Below the pieces are notes generated by a model. It searched no databases. It worked only from the letters and a program-made list of their open reading frames with translations, and was not told the origin of the DNA. A stretch of DNA of 64,000 nucleotides from Agarophyton chilense (taxonomy: Eukaryota > Rhodophyta > Florideophyceae > Gracilariales > Gracilariaceae): positions 1-64,000 of the forward strand of contig JARGXX010000075.1 in NCBI GenBank assembly GCA_030374765.1, in the 5' to 3' direction. Below are positions 41,993-52,189 of this stretch, in pieces. Every line of letters starts with the position of its first letter. Within the stretch, counting starts at the first letter, position 1. The position numbers were made by a program, and so were the translations under genes.

Positions 41993-44048
41993 AGAGTAAC
42001 AGCACCGCGCTAGACATCGAAATCGATTGTTTGCTTCGCGCATAAATATGTAGAGGTAGCGCTTCAAAGGTCACTGTTTCTGCGTATCTTATTCCTTCTT
42101 ACGTTCATAGAACGGTAACATGAAAGGTGACATCTGATCGACATCAATAAGCCGGTTAGCTCCCACAGATTACTATTGGCACTCATTAACAACCAAACGC
42201 AGAACTTGTAAACGTTTTCCTTAAATGAAAAATAAGATCGCACGTGAAGTAGACGAGTTGCAATTCAGCACCACTCCTCCAGAGTCTTTTCAAGGGCTTC
42301 ATCCTGTTGAGTCCGTAGGTGGCATATGCGACTGGCCTCCACGAAGGTATCTCTCGTGGTCTTACATCGGTAATGCGAAACGGATCTACATCTGGGTCTC
42401 CACAGTGGGCATACATCTTCAATGAGTACGCAAATAACGTTCGTGTGGCAAACGTTATTATAAAGTACCCCTAAGATGTTGGCTCACATGCAAGTGAGCG
42501 TTTCATTCAAAACGGATGCTCTTTGCTATCCAGGGATTAACCTAGCCGAATCCATGAAAGGAAAGAGATTTAGTTAGAGCATGCATGAAAGATTCCTTTT
42601 CTGCTTGATGCTGTATTGTTATTGATGGCAAATGGCTTTTATCAGGTGTTCTTATTTTCAGAGCCGCTCCCACAAAATTTCACACACTACTGATCAGATT
42701 CCTTACAAATGGGTCCAATTTTGGCGTTGATACTCTTTGATAAAGACTCGTGCGTTTTGTAACGAAATCATCAGCCGTTAGGGAGATTATGTTTCTTATC
42801 TCCATGTCTCCATGTAATCGTCGCATTCCGAATCGGTGCAATGAAACCATTTCGCTCATTGGAAATATCAAGCTGATGACGATAAATCAATGTGTCCTCT
42901 GCGAACGTTGAGCTTGTCCTGACCATGCATCTCGTGCATCCATGGCCAGATTCGTCAACCTCCGAAAAAACGACCTTGTTTTGCACCCTTGCAGTGGGCA
43001 GAACATTCGAACTTTGCTCGATTCACATGGTTAAGCTTTGCTGTCACACAGTATCTAAGTACCAGCATGCGCAAAGACTTGTTCTGCGAAGTGTTCATTC
43101 ACATTTGGACCGATGAGTGAAGTTAGGTTATCTAAGGAGTTGCGGCAAAAGGGCGGCCGGCGTTTTGAGTCGACCGATCGTAAACGCTGCCGGTGCGGCT
43201 ATGATGCGACGGCTGCCAGCGTGCATTCATGTTTGGCAGCTGATATCGTTTGCATCGTTGTCTCTACTTCTCGTAAATGACAGTAAAGATTTTTTCTCAT
43301 AACTTCACAAATGCTTATCTGGAATACGGCCGGTTAGCCCTCCTTGTCCAGTTGCCGTGTTTGGATTAAGAATTTTGTTTCCTTCTTGACCGAGTAGTCT
43401 GTTCGGAGAGAGCTTTTTTGCTTCCTGTTGTCTTTCGTTTTCGGTGGGCTGTTCTTCTGCAAGAAGAATTTTTTCACGACAATTTGACCCCCCCCCCCCT
43501 ACGTTATTGTTCTGAGATGACACATCTCGAGCCCGCGAAGGTATCGTCCGTCTTTTACCATTGATGAAGACTCTAAACCAGCCCACTCTGGCCAGCTGTG
43601 GGTGGCTCACCTTCGCATTCCTTTTGAGCGTGTGGCAGAGTGATGAAATTTGCTGAACGGCTGGGCTATAAAGTTCATTCCTATAACGCACACAACATAT
43701 AGACCTGTTTTAATCGGATGCCTGTTACTGAGTGATACACATTCACGAGACAGATTTTCGCAATTCTGTGGCTTGAAGTCGAACAAAGAGCCAATAATCA
43801 TCATATGTTCTTGCTGTCGAAATAATCCGTAGTTCATACCATAATCTGAATTCTGTAATTCAAGACAGACAGTATTCAAGCAACAGGCCTGTCGAGCACT
43901 TCCGTATTCGAGATATTTTCGATGTTTACGATCGTCAAATGATTTAACCAGCCAATGTATAAAATGTTAGTTTCTTGAGCACCACAAAATGCTGGGGGTC
44001 TTCATATCTGGAAAGAACAATTGGAGTGGATAAGGGACAAAGCCCAAC
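41993..44048. other. Intergenic region, 2.1 kb
   Basis: No convincing gene on either strand. It contains a run of 11-13 C at about 43488-43499. A 128-codon minus-strand ORF across that run looks accidental. The genes on either side converge on this region. Confidence 0.5.
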
Positions 44049-46604
44049 CTATCCTTCTTCGTCATTTCTAAGATGTGAAGAACAGTTTTGGGAAGAGTCT
44101 CTTTTAATGCCGACCGCAGTAGATGCAATTGTGGCATCAAGTTCAACTTTGTCATTATCACACACATCTTGAAAAATATCGGGCGAACTTTGTGCCTTGC
44201 GACTCTCCGGATTCGATCGCGCCACTTGGGATATACTGGGTCCCATCTCGCTCCATTGAATCGATCGACCACCGGGGCGCGAGCGCGCTTTCTTTACAAC
44301 TGTCGTCTCGGAAGCGGTGCCAGACAGGGATGGGCCCTCTTCGCCACTCTTAGGCGCCCCAACCGCAACAGCAGTCGCCGCCGCAGCCAGGGCGAGCGAG
44401 GAAGGTGGGGGATCGTTCGACGAGTTGAGGACACGCCGTGATGACTGCGTTAGTGTGGGTCTCAGCGGTGGGAACGGGCCGTCGTTGAGACCGCCTTTCT
44501 TAGGCGACGCCCAACTTGTTCCGGTCGCTGTGTACTGCTTCATTACGCGGTACAACTTGCGTGATATTCGCAGCAATCGTGCGGGACGTTCAATAACCCT
44601 CGCGGTGAAGTCAGGGGCGTAAATATCTTCTGTTAGGGCGCGAGTTCCAAGAAATGTCCATGGACCAGCTTCTGACTTAAAGCCGTCGTTTCCCGCGCTG
44701 ATCTCAAGCCTACCATTAATTATAAGGAACGCATTCTTCGTTGGTACTCCTCTTGAATAAATGGTCGCATCGGGGAGAGCCTGGGCCCGCCCCGTGCCAG
44801 TGGCTCGGGCTGAGGCATCTAATCGGGACGCGATATCGCCAGACGCTTTTGTGGCTATAGCATCAGTATTCCTGTTGACAACCAATTCACCCGCGAGCGC
44901 AGCAGTCGTAGCATCGGCAACGTTTCCAAGCAAAGTAGCACGAGGTACGTTTTGTTGTTCTGAGGGATATTTGACAATTGAAATCTCGGCAAGAACTTTT
45001 CTCAATACATTCGTATCAATGACGTTCTGTGCGAACTCATCTGTATTGTTCGACAAGTACGACGCAACAACGAGGACTTCCTTTTCGGAGAGCAGCTCTT
45101 CATCATGTTTGGAATCGAACATTTTCAACACCTCTGGATGGATGGAACGCACACGCTTGACTCGCTGTTTGCTGATGTTGTCTGTATACACATCGGTTTC
45201 ATCCACAATGTCCTGTCCAATGATTTCTTCGATGAGATCTTCCAATGTGACAATTCCAATAGTGTCGGGGTTCTGTTGTGAGCCTTCCTTCTTCTTCTGA
45301 ACGATGGCCATATGTCCACCTCCCTGGCGGAAAATGTTGAGCATAGTGTTAAGAGTGGTATCGTAAAAGACGAGCAACACAGTTCTTCCAAAAAACAGGA
45401 GTACGGTTTTTATGGGTACAGAATCTTCGGGATCCAATAGAATGAGATCTTTGGCAAAAAGCACTCCAATAATATTTTCTCTGCTCTTGTCATAAACCGG
45501 GATTCGTGAATGGCCCGACTGAAAGACAAGCAGCATAACTTCAAAGTTGAGAGAAAGCGAGGCCTCAAGCATGAAGACGTTATTCAAGAGTGTCATAACC
45601 TGTCCGACAGTTTTCTGACTGAAGTCGAAAGCACCTCCGAGCATGGTGATCTCATCCTTAGTGAGGGGTGGGTTGGATGTCTCAGATTCTTTCTCGCGAT
45701 CTTTTTTGTCATGATTTCGACGTATAAACCTCGAGTGAGTGTTCTCAAGGAAACGCGAATTATGCCAATACTTCTTCTTGTTCCTGGGGACAACAGGGAC
45801 AATGCGCTGGCGCGGTTGCAAAGTGGCTTCCGGAGGGGTAGACTTTTGGCTCGTGGAGTGCGCAAGTTGGGTAGAAGTGGTAACAACACGTGTAGAGGTT
45901 TGTACAGTTTGCGGGGTGGTAGATGGTTGCGCCGGGGAATGCTGCTGAGGGTGGACTGAAATTTGCTGTAACTCGATGACAGTGATCTGATCGTCGTTTG
46001 CGACGGAGACAGGAAGTGGGCTTGACTCGCCGGGTTGTGCTGGATGCTCATTGGTCTGTGGCTTGCTGCTGGAGGAGGTAGTATCTTGTTGAACAGTACC
46101 GTGAATGGAAAGCAAGCTCTTCAACTGGGATTTGTTGTAGCGCGTGGCAGGCTCGCCACCGAGAAAGAAGTCCAACGCCTTTGCGGTGGTGAAGGAAAGC
46201 GGGGCGCTGAGAAACATAATGGCGCGGATGAAGGGAACGGCATGTGCGCCGACAACGAGGCCGAAGCGATGACACACGGCCTGCGGGATGATCTCGCCAA
46301 TGTACAGAATGATGACGGTGGAGGCAATGAAGCCGGCAATGCCACCGAACAAATCGGCGGTGACAATGGCCAGCGCGGAGTTTACGGCGGTGTTGCCGAT
46401 GAGCAGGGTACACAAGAGCCAGTTGCCGTGCTTTCGAACGGGCATGATGCGACGCGCGTACCACTTCTCCTTGTCGGTACCGGACTCTGTGAGGACACGA
46501 AGGTCGATGATGTCGAGCGACATGAGGCCGAGCGTCAGGCCCGAGAAGGTTCCGGACAGGGCGATGCAGACGATGGTGACGACAACCTGCCACCACAGCA
46601 CCAT
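44049..46604 (-). CDS. CNNM/Mam3-type metal transporter with DUF21, CBS pair and cyclic-nucleotide-binding-like domain
   Basis: 851 residues from ATG 46604. The frame is open further upstream but only to a GTG in a low-complexity Pro/Leu tract, so I chose the ATG directly before the first membrane segment (MVLWWQVVVTIVCIALSGTF). The DUF21 membrane domain has GNTAVNSALAI and GEIIPQAVC. A Ser/Thr/Gln-rich linker follows. Then come two CBS domains (HSRIPVYDKSRENIIGVLFAKDL and GHMAIVQKKK...TIGIVTLEDLIEEIIGQDI, the usual CNNM ending), a cyclic-nucleotide-binding-like domain (AFLIINGRLEIS...WTFLGTRAL) and a disordered tail. The family handles Mg2+ or other divalent cations at the plasma or vacuolar membrane. 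The nucleotide-binding-like domain is typical of animal and protist CNNMs. Confidence 0.9.
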   Translation of the reverse strand: MVLWWQVVVTIVCIALSGTFSGLTLGLMSLDIIDLRVLTESGTDKEKWYARRIMPVRKHGNWLLCTLLIGNTAVNSALAIVTADLFGGIAGFIASTVIILYIGEIIPQAVCHRFGLVVGAHAVPFIRAIMFLSAPLSFTTAKALDFFLGGEPATRYNKSQLKSLLSIHGTVQQDTTSSSSKPQTNEHPAQPGESSPLPVSVANDDQITVIELQQISVHPQQHSPAQPSTTPQTVQTSTRVVTTSTQLAHSTSQKSTPPEATLQPRQRIVPVVPRNKKKYWHNSRFLENTHSRFIRRNHDKKDREKESETSNPPLTKDEITMLGGAFDFSQKTVGQVMTLLNNVFMLEASLSLNFEVMLLVFQSGHSRIPVYDKSRENIIGVLFAKDLILLDPEDSVPIKTVLLFFGRTVLLVFYDTTLNTMLNIFRQGGGHMAIVQKKKEGSQQNPDTIGIVTLEDLIEEIIGQDIVDETDVYTDNISKQRVKRVRSIHPEVLKMFDSKHDEELLSEKEVLVVASYLSNNTDEFAQNVIDTNVLRKVLAEISIVKYPSEQQNVPRATLLGNVADATTAALAGELVVNRNTDAIATKASGDIASRLDASARATGTGRAQALPDATIYSRGVPTKNAFLIINGRLEISAGNDGFKSEAGPWTFLGTRALTEDIYAPDFTARVIERPARLLRISRKLYRVMKQYTATGTSWASPKKGGLNDGPFPPLRPTLTQSSRRVLNSSNDPPPSSLALAAAATAVAVGAPKSGEEGPSLSGTASETTVVKKARSRPGGRSIQWSEMGPSISQVARSNPESRKAQSSPDIFQDVCDNDKVELDATIASTAVGIKRDSSQNCSSHLRNDEEG

Positions 46605-46615
46605 GATGCGGCGCA

Positions 46616-46806
46616 CACGCGACGCGGAACGTGTTGGAGTGGAGGAGGCGGACAGGGGACGGAGGAGGGGGAGAAGGGGGGGACGGGGAAGGGGGGGACG
46701 GGAAAGGGGTAACGGGATCAAACGCGGAGGGGAGGGAAGGAGGGAAGGAGGGAAGGAGGGAAGGAGGAAAGGAGGAAAGAAGTATAGAGTGGAGGGGGGG
46801 GGTGAG
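46616..46806. repeat. Purine-rich tract with (GGAGGGAA)n, G-quadruplex motif
   Basis: The plus strand is almost all G and A, with four copies of the 8-bp unit GGAGGGAA at 46731-46762 and longer G runs around it. Four GGG runs spaced by five bases meet the G-quadruplex pattern. It lies just upstream of the transporter ATG, so it is CT-rich in that gene's leader or promoter. Confidence 0.8.
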
Positions 46807-47022
46807 GAGTAGTTCGACTGGCGCGGCTCAAAACGAAAGCATGGACTGGTGGCCACGGCAGGTGTGTGCGGCAGCAGATCAAACCGTTATCACAGTTCAG
46901 AGCGCACGTGCGCACGCCGTCGCCCAACAGCGACGAGCCACGCGTACGCGCGGCGCGCACGCGAGACGCGCTCTCATGGCGCCGATGCGAGTTTTGTTTA
47001 CAAAGCCGCTGTCGCTCTTTGC

Positions 47023-48543
47023 CTACGAGTCGTGTGCTACACGCAGTCGGGCCGCGTTGGCGTGCGCGTCTAGTCCCTCACAGCGTGCAATCGTCTCCGC
47101 CGCACGCGCCACGTCGCGCACTGCATACGCGTCTAGCCCTACCACGCTCACTATCTTCACAAAGTCCACCACACTCAGCGGTGACGAGAAGCGCGCGCTT
47201 CCGCCGGTGGGCATCACATGGCTCGGCCCGGCCACGTAGTCGCCCAGAACCTCGCAGCTGCCCTCTCCCAGGAACAGACCGCCCGCGTTTTTCATCTTTC
47301 CTACCAAGTCCCACGGTTTCTCTACGGACAGCGACACGTGCTCCGTGGCAAATTCGTTCGCCAAGTCCACGCACTCGTCCAGACTTTCCGCCACCACCAA
47401 CCCGCCCTGCTGTTCCATCGCGTGTTTGGCCACCTCCTTGCGATCTAGCTTTTCTATCTGAACGTCCACGGCTCTCTGCACCTCCTCGGCTAGCTTTCGT
47501 GAGTCGGTCAGTAGAATGGGCACTGCCATAAAGTCGTGCTCGGCCTGTGCCAACAAGTCAGCCGCCACCAGCTCCGCGTCAGCGTGTTGGTCAGCAAGCA
47601 CAACAGCTTCGGTAGGTCCGTAAATGCCGTCAATACCCACCACTCCGTAAACCTCCTTCTTAGCAATCGCCACAAAAATGTTGCCAGGACCAACAATCTT
47701 GTCTACACGCGGGATCGTGGCCGTGCCGTACGCCAGCGCTCCAATCGCCTGCGATCCACCTACAGTGAACACGCGCACTTTGACCCCCTCCAGTTCGTTT
47801 ATCACCGCACATGCTGCCAGCGTCACGCTGGCAATGGAGCCCGTTTTTCGATCGGGCGGAGACACTACGATCAGCTGCTCACAACCCGCCACCACGGCCG
47901 GTAACACGGACATGAGCACCGTCGAAGGCAACGGTGCCGTGCCACCGGGTACGTAAAAACCAACTCTTTCGATAGGACGAATAGCCTGACCAACAGTTCC
48001 ACCGAGATCGTTGGTAAACCAACTGGTGACAGGCTGCTTTTTATGATAGGAAACAACGCGATTTCTTGCAAGACGCAACGCCTCAATCACATGGTCAGGC
48101 ACCTGTTCCAACGATGCTTGAATAGTGTGATAAGGAACTTCAGCTCCGGACGAAATGTCAACGCCATCAATTGTGTGTGTCCAATACTGGACAGCCTCAT
48201 CTCCCTTGTCTCTGACTGAGCGAAGGATGTTCTGCACACACTGCACGGGGGTGGTAGGTTTGCCAAACATTTCATCGATTCTGGCTTGCACGTGCGGTGG
48301 AACGCTGGTATCTTCAATGAGCCCGCGCTTCAAAATAGAGGAACGCGCCTCGGCCGACGTGTAGATTCGGGCGTTCGAAGTGGTCATATCGGGGAGCGGC
48401 TGCTGAATTGTGAGACGCGGCTGGTTGGGGCGAGCGGGCCTCTTTGGGCGGCAGCAAGTGTTGATAGAAAGCGGGTTTGTTAGACGAAAAGGTGTTATGT
48501 GCGTCGAGGTAGAGAAGGCTGCTGACGGGGACGAGTTCGCCAT
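47023..48543 (-). CDS. hisD: Histidinol dehydrogenase, probably plastid-targeted
   Basis: 506 residues from ATG 48543. It oxidises L-histidinol to L-histidine in two NAD-dependent steps, the last reactions of histidine synthesis. Diagnostic segments are IERVGFYVPGGTAPLPST, KIVGPGNIFVAIAKKEVYGVVGID, GPTEAVVLAD, ADLLAQAEHD (zinc ligands Gln and His) and DYVAGPSHVMPTGG. The first ~60 residues (MANSSPSAAFSTSTHITPF and so on) are Ser/Thr/Pro-rich with few acids, like a plastid transit peptide. An open extension upstream of 48543 runs into the minisatellite and has no homology, so I rejected it. It is a single-function enzyme, unlike fungal HIS4. The divergent neighbour at 49504 is a HisC-like aminotransferase. 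Confidence 0.93.
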   Translation of the reverse strand: MANSSPSAAFSTSTHITPFRLTNPLSINTCCRPKRPARPNQPRLTIQQPLPDMTTSNARIYTSAEARSSILKRGLIEDTSVPPHVQARIDEMFGKPTTPVQCVQNILRSVRDKGDEAVQYWTHTIDGVDISSGAEVPYHTIQASLEQVPDHVIEALRLARNRVVSYHKKQPVTSWFTNDLGGTVGQAIRPIERVGFYVPGGTAPLPSTVLMSVLPAVVAGCEQLIVVSPPDRKTGSIASVTLAACAVINELEGVKVRVFTVGGSQAIGALAYGTATIPRVDKIVGPGNIFVAIAKKEVYGVVGIDGIYGPTEAVVLADQHADAELVAADLLAQAEHDFMAVPILLTDSRKLAEEVQRAVDVQIEKLDRKEVAKHAMEQQGGLVVAESLDECVDLANEFATEHVSLSVEKPWDLVGKMKNAGGLFLGEGSCEVLGDYVAGPSHVMPTGGSARFSSPLSVVDFVKIVSVVGLDAYAVRDVARAAETIARCEGLDAHANAARLRVAHDS

Positions 48544-48744
48544 GGTTTGGGCGCCTCTGCAGATCTCGCGAAGTGACACACGGCGATGGGGCAGGTGGTG
48601 GCGCGGGGTGAGATGTTGCGTGCGATGGGGAGATGCATGTTGTAGCAAGGCTGCCGCCACGGTGCCTGGGCGAGTGTTGAAGGCTGCTGGTGCCCAGGAT
48701 CGCGGCGCATGCCGCCACGTGTGAAGGAGACCTGACGTCTCGTC

Positions 48745-48984
48745 GACATCTAGCGACATCGAGCGACATTGAGAGATATCTAAAGACATCTAACGACATC
48801 GAGCGACATCTAAAGACATCTAAAGACATCTAACGACATTGAGCGATATCGAGCGACATTGAGAGACATCTAAAGACATCTAACGACATCGAGCGACATT
48901 GAGAGACATCTAAAGACATCTAACGACATCGAGCGACATCGAGCCACATCTAAAGACATCTAACGACATTGAGCGACATCGAGC
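48745..48984. repeat. Perfectly phased 10-bp minisatellite, 24 units
   Basis: Units have the form GAYATY followed by TAAA, TAAC, GAGC, GAGA or TAGC, with one CACATC variant. All 24 keep exact 10-bp spacing with no insertions or deletions. A 40-bp higher-order order (GAGC, GAGA, TAAA, TAAC) recurs at 48755, 48845 and 48885. It lies in the 960-bp space between the divergent hisD and aminotransferase genes, starting about 200 bp upstream of the hisD ATG. Confidence 0.95.
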
Positions 48985-49503
48985 CACAGCGTCATGACGT
49001 CGCGGACAGCTGTCGCAGGTAAACCATATCGCATGCGTGCGTGGTGTAACGCTATTGTGCGCCACTGACGGCGCGCTCCCGGCCCTGCATCATACGAACA
49101 CGTGTTGAGGAGCAGTCCCGCAGGGTGCGACTGTTTATTATGCGCTGCACATCACATGTGCCACCTCTCGTTCCACACCAAGATGCGTATGACGACGCAT
49201 CTGTGGGACCAAGCTGCCGAAAATGTATTTTTACGATCGCCTCGCGGACGTGATTATTCGTCGGCCGAGTTTGAGCACCAACAGTAAGCAAGCTGTCTAG
49301 AGTGCTCCATCGCTCAGGAACAGGTGGCGTGAACTCATCCCAACACATTACTGTTGTGTCATTAACATCAGCCATATCGCTCTCAGCTTGTAGATATAAA
49401 CCTGCACCATATATTTACTGGACTCTTCCCAAGGCACGCTCTACCCAGCCCACTGTCTTTCTGTTGCATACCGTCACTTGGCCCCGAGGACAGAATCTAA
49501 ACC

Positions 49504-50562
49504 ATGGATAAAGTTTGGGATACTGAGACGCAGGAAGTCCATGGCGGTCAGACATGGCGTCAGTGCCCAAACTACACGGCTGACTTCTCGGTGACGACTA
49601 ACGCTCTGGGAACCCCCGCTTCGGCAACAGTCGCGGCCGTACGCTCCGTCGTCGAAGACATTCATCATTATCCTGCAGCCGACACTCGAGAAGCTCTAGA
49701 AGCTCTTTCCACATTCACACACTGGCCTGTAGACCGTCTTCTCATAGGCAATGGAGCCTCCGAATTTATTGACCTCGTCATGAAGGTCTTGCCGTTTGGT
49801 CCCTTCAAACCGGGTCCCTACAAAGCAGCGTATATGGAGTACAACCGTGCTGCGATAGCCGCCGGTCGCACCGTCTTGTCTGCCTTCTCAGAGGATCCGG
49901 CTGCCGTCACCGTGCTCATTCATCCAAACTCTCCTACAGGTGACTTCATGTCCTTAGACGCAATTCGCTCAATGATGGATACAACAACCGGTTCTCTTGT
50001 CATTGACGAGTCCTTTATGCCATTTTTAGGGCCTGATTGGCATAAACACTCAGCATTATCTCTCATAGATGAATATCCGGACAGACTATTCGTGCTGGCG
50101 TCCTGGACCAAGCTGTGGGCATGCCCTGGTATCCGACTGGGCTCTATTGCCGCCTCTCGCGACTGGATCAAACGTATCAAGAAAATGCAAACACCATGGT
50201 CCTGCAACTCACCGGCGCAAGCATTTATGACTGCAGCATGCAATGACATGAATTACATGAAGGAAACATGGGAAATATTGCCAGAATGGAGACGTTTGAC
50301 GGAGCAAAGAGTCAGACACTTGGATTGGAGAGTCAATGAAAAAAGTCCTATCTGGGTACCATGGGTTTTCGCTACTTTGCCAGATGCAAAGATGGCGGAG
50401 AGAGCCTCTCAATCTGCTCAGGCTGCAGGCTGTCCTGTTCGACTGTGTACCAGCTTTGGAGTTCCTGAATGTCTTCGCATCGGTATCAGAAAACCTGAAC
50501 ACCAGAAGGTGCTGTTTAAGGCCTGGGAGATCGAATTCAGTATCAAAAGCTTTCTAAAATGA
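49504..50562 (+). CDS. PLP-dependent aminotransferase, HisC/CobD-like
   Basis: 352 residues, ATG in the context AAACCATGG. Fold-type I aminotransferase family: HHYPAAD (54-60), the Gly/Asn motif IGNGASEFID (81-90), HPNSPTGDF (140-148, usually NPNNPTG), DESFMPF (168-174), the PLP lysine Lys203 in ASWTKLWACPGIRLGS, and PWSCNSPAQAFMTAA. The SxTKxxxxPGxRLG and PWSxNxxAQ patterns resemble CobD (threonine-phosphate decarboxylase) as much as HisC. Histidinol-phosphate aminotransferase would fit the divergent hisD next door and form a histidine pair; this is inference from context. No transit peptide is apparent, which would be unusual if the pathway is plastidic. Confidence is high for the superfamily and low for the substrate. 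Confidence 0.8.
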   Translation: MDKVWDTETQEVHGGQTWRQCPNYTADFSVTTNALGTPASATVAAVRSVVEDIHHYPAADTREALEALSTFTHWPVDRLLIGNGASEFIDLVMKVLPFGPFKPGPYKAAYMEYNRAAIAAGRTVLSAFSEDPAAVTVLIHPNSPTGDFMSLDAIRSMMDTTTGSLVIDESFMPFLGPDWHKHSALSLIDEYPDRLFVLASWTKLWACPGIRLGSIAASRDWIKRIKKMQTPWSCNSPAQAFMTAACNDMNYMKETWEILPEWRRLTEQRVRHLDWRVNEKSPIWVPWVFATLPDAKMAERASQSAQAAGCPVRLCTSFGVPECLRIGIRKPEHQKVLFKAWEIEFSIKSFLK

Positions 50563-52189
50563 TTTCATGCCCAAGCGTTGGGTGACCTGCTTTCCGTGTT
50601 CAGGGAAGAGAATCGTGATGCTTCTGGCCGATCTATGAGTGTGTGATCTACACTAGTCGGGGTTTGTCCGTGAACGCTCACTATTATTTGTGGCAGATAG
50701 GGCAATGGTGAACAGGCCTTCTTCTATCTCACCAGAAGTATTGTAGGGATCGAATAACTGACTGACTGACATTTGTTTGATTTCAATGCCAACATTCGAG
50801 TGCTGGGGAAGAGTTTAACCTCTACCTATATCTATCCCAACATTAGCGAGTGTAGTAAAAATCCAAGTACTCACATGATTTTTCCCGGCACGCTGGTGCA
50901 GGAACGACGCACAATATGTACACTTGAGTTCTAAAGGGCCACCTTTCCCTCACCAATACTTCTCGGTACGTGCCATTTGCATGCTCAGAGAAAGTGTGAA
51001 ACTCAAGCTCAGCGCGTGTAGTAGAGGTCGACAATGTTTCTCTCCAAAATTGGACCAGGGCGGTAGGTTTCTGGTACAGCCTCGCAGAGATGCACAGGAG
51101 CAGCAGGCCTGGAGTCGAAGATCCGACCCATGTTTCGTCAGCGTTTCGCACACATGGCTCCATGTAGAGTGAATTGTCTTAATGAAGCAATCATGTCGGG
51201 GGTGGCTCCAGTGATTTTCTTGGAAATGTCTTGCTTTTCCGTGGAATCGAAGAATGTGAAAAGCGATTGTCTTGTACCCCACTTTGTCTTGCCGACCATA
51301 TGAGAATTGGATGAAAGAAATCGTTATGATCTATTTTGTTGTGGAGTGTCGTGCTGTGTAGTGCAGGCAAACTCACATTGAAGTCATTAGGACAAATCCT
51401 GGCTTCCTGAGGAAAGAGAACTATGCATAGGTAGGCATCGCTGTTTTGGTAATTAGAACATAGTGCCGATGATAAAGGATTACTAAAATCAGAATCCCTC
51501 GTCTTTGCGTGCCGCTGCGCTGATGAGCTCTGAAGAGACTATGACGAGATGCAAGTGTAGGCAGCGTGGATGAAAAGGCGGGAAGTGCCCGTGGGGAATT
51601 ACTAAATAGAAAACGGTTTATTATGCTTTCGACGGCGGCGTAATCGCGAAGTGAGTGCAACGCAGCTGATGACAAGCACCAGGCAGCTGGGTTATCGTTT
51701 GTCTTTAAAGGCACATCGAAGTCGTTGGAGGTCATCGACAGACCCTTCGCGCTTGAAGAAACTCACATTGGCGTACTCAAAGTAGAAAAAAACGCATATA
51801 GAAGGGATATAGGTTACAGTACCCAAGAGTTAGACCGCCAACAGAGGGGGGCGGAGGATGTCAAGTTGTCGCAATATACCGAAACAAATCTGTGTCGTCA
51901 CTGCCGCGCCACCAATTGCTCAAAAAGAAGATTCCACCACTGCGCAGGAGCACAAGAGTCCGTCATTAGGCTAGTGCACCCATAAAGAGAGAGAGAGAAA
52001 CGTGCCGGTTTGTGGAAAGATCTGCGAAAATGAACGCCCGTTCGAGATCGAAGCATCACGCTTACACTCACCCAGTTCGCCAGCTGTCAGTCACCCAGCC
52101 CGCTATGGTATCGATACAGACAGGTTGCCATCACTTGCGCATCGTCTTACTCTCTCCGCATCCATTTCACTGTTGGGCATTAACGAAAG
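50563..52189. other. Intergenic region, 1.6 kb
   Basis: No supported gene. A (GA)n stretch (AGAGAGAGAGA) is near 51987-51998, about 190 bp upstream of the next ATG. Confidence 0.5.

Noticed and set aside
43305-43691. 128-codon minus-strand ORF
   Set aside because: It spans a poly-C run read as Gly codons, and has no motif or neighbour support.
46605-46856. Extension of the CNNM-type transporter to an upstream GTG
   Set aside because: The extra 84 residues are a Pro/Leu/Ser translation of the purine/pyrimidine tract. ATG 46604 directly precedes the first membrane helix.
48544-48829. N-terminal extension of hisD into the minisatellite (MSLDV repeats)
   Set aside because: Any frame of a 10-bp repeat gives a repeating peptide. 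The ATG at 48543 with a transit-like leader is a better start.
48745-48984. CRISPR array
   Set aside because: 10-bp units with no spacers, in a eukaryotic promoter region.
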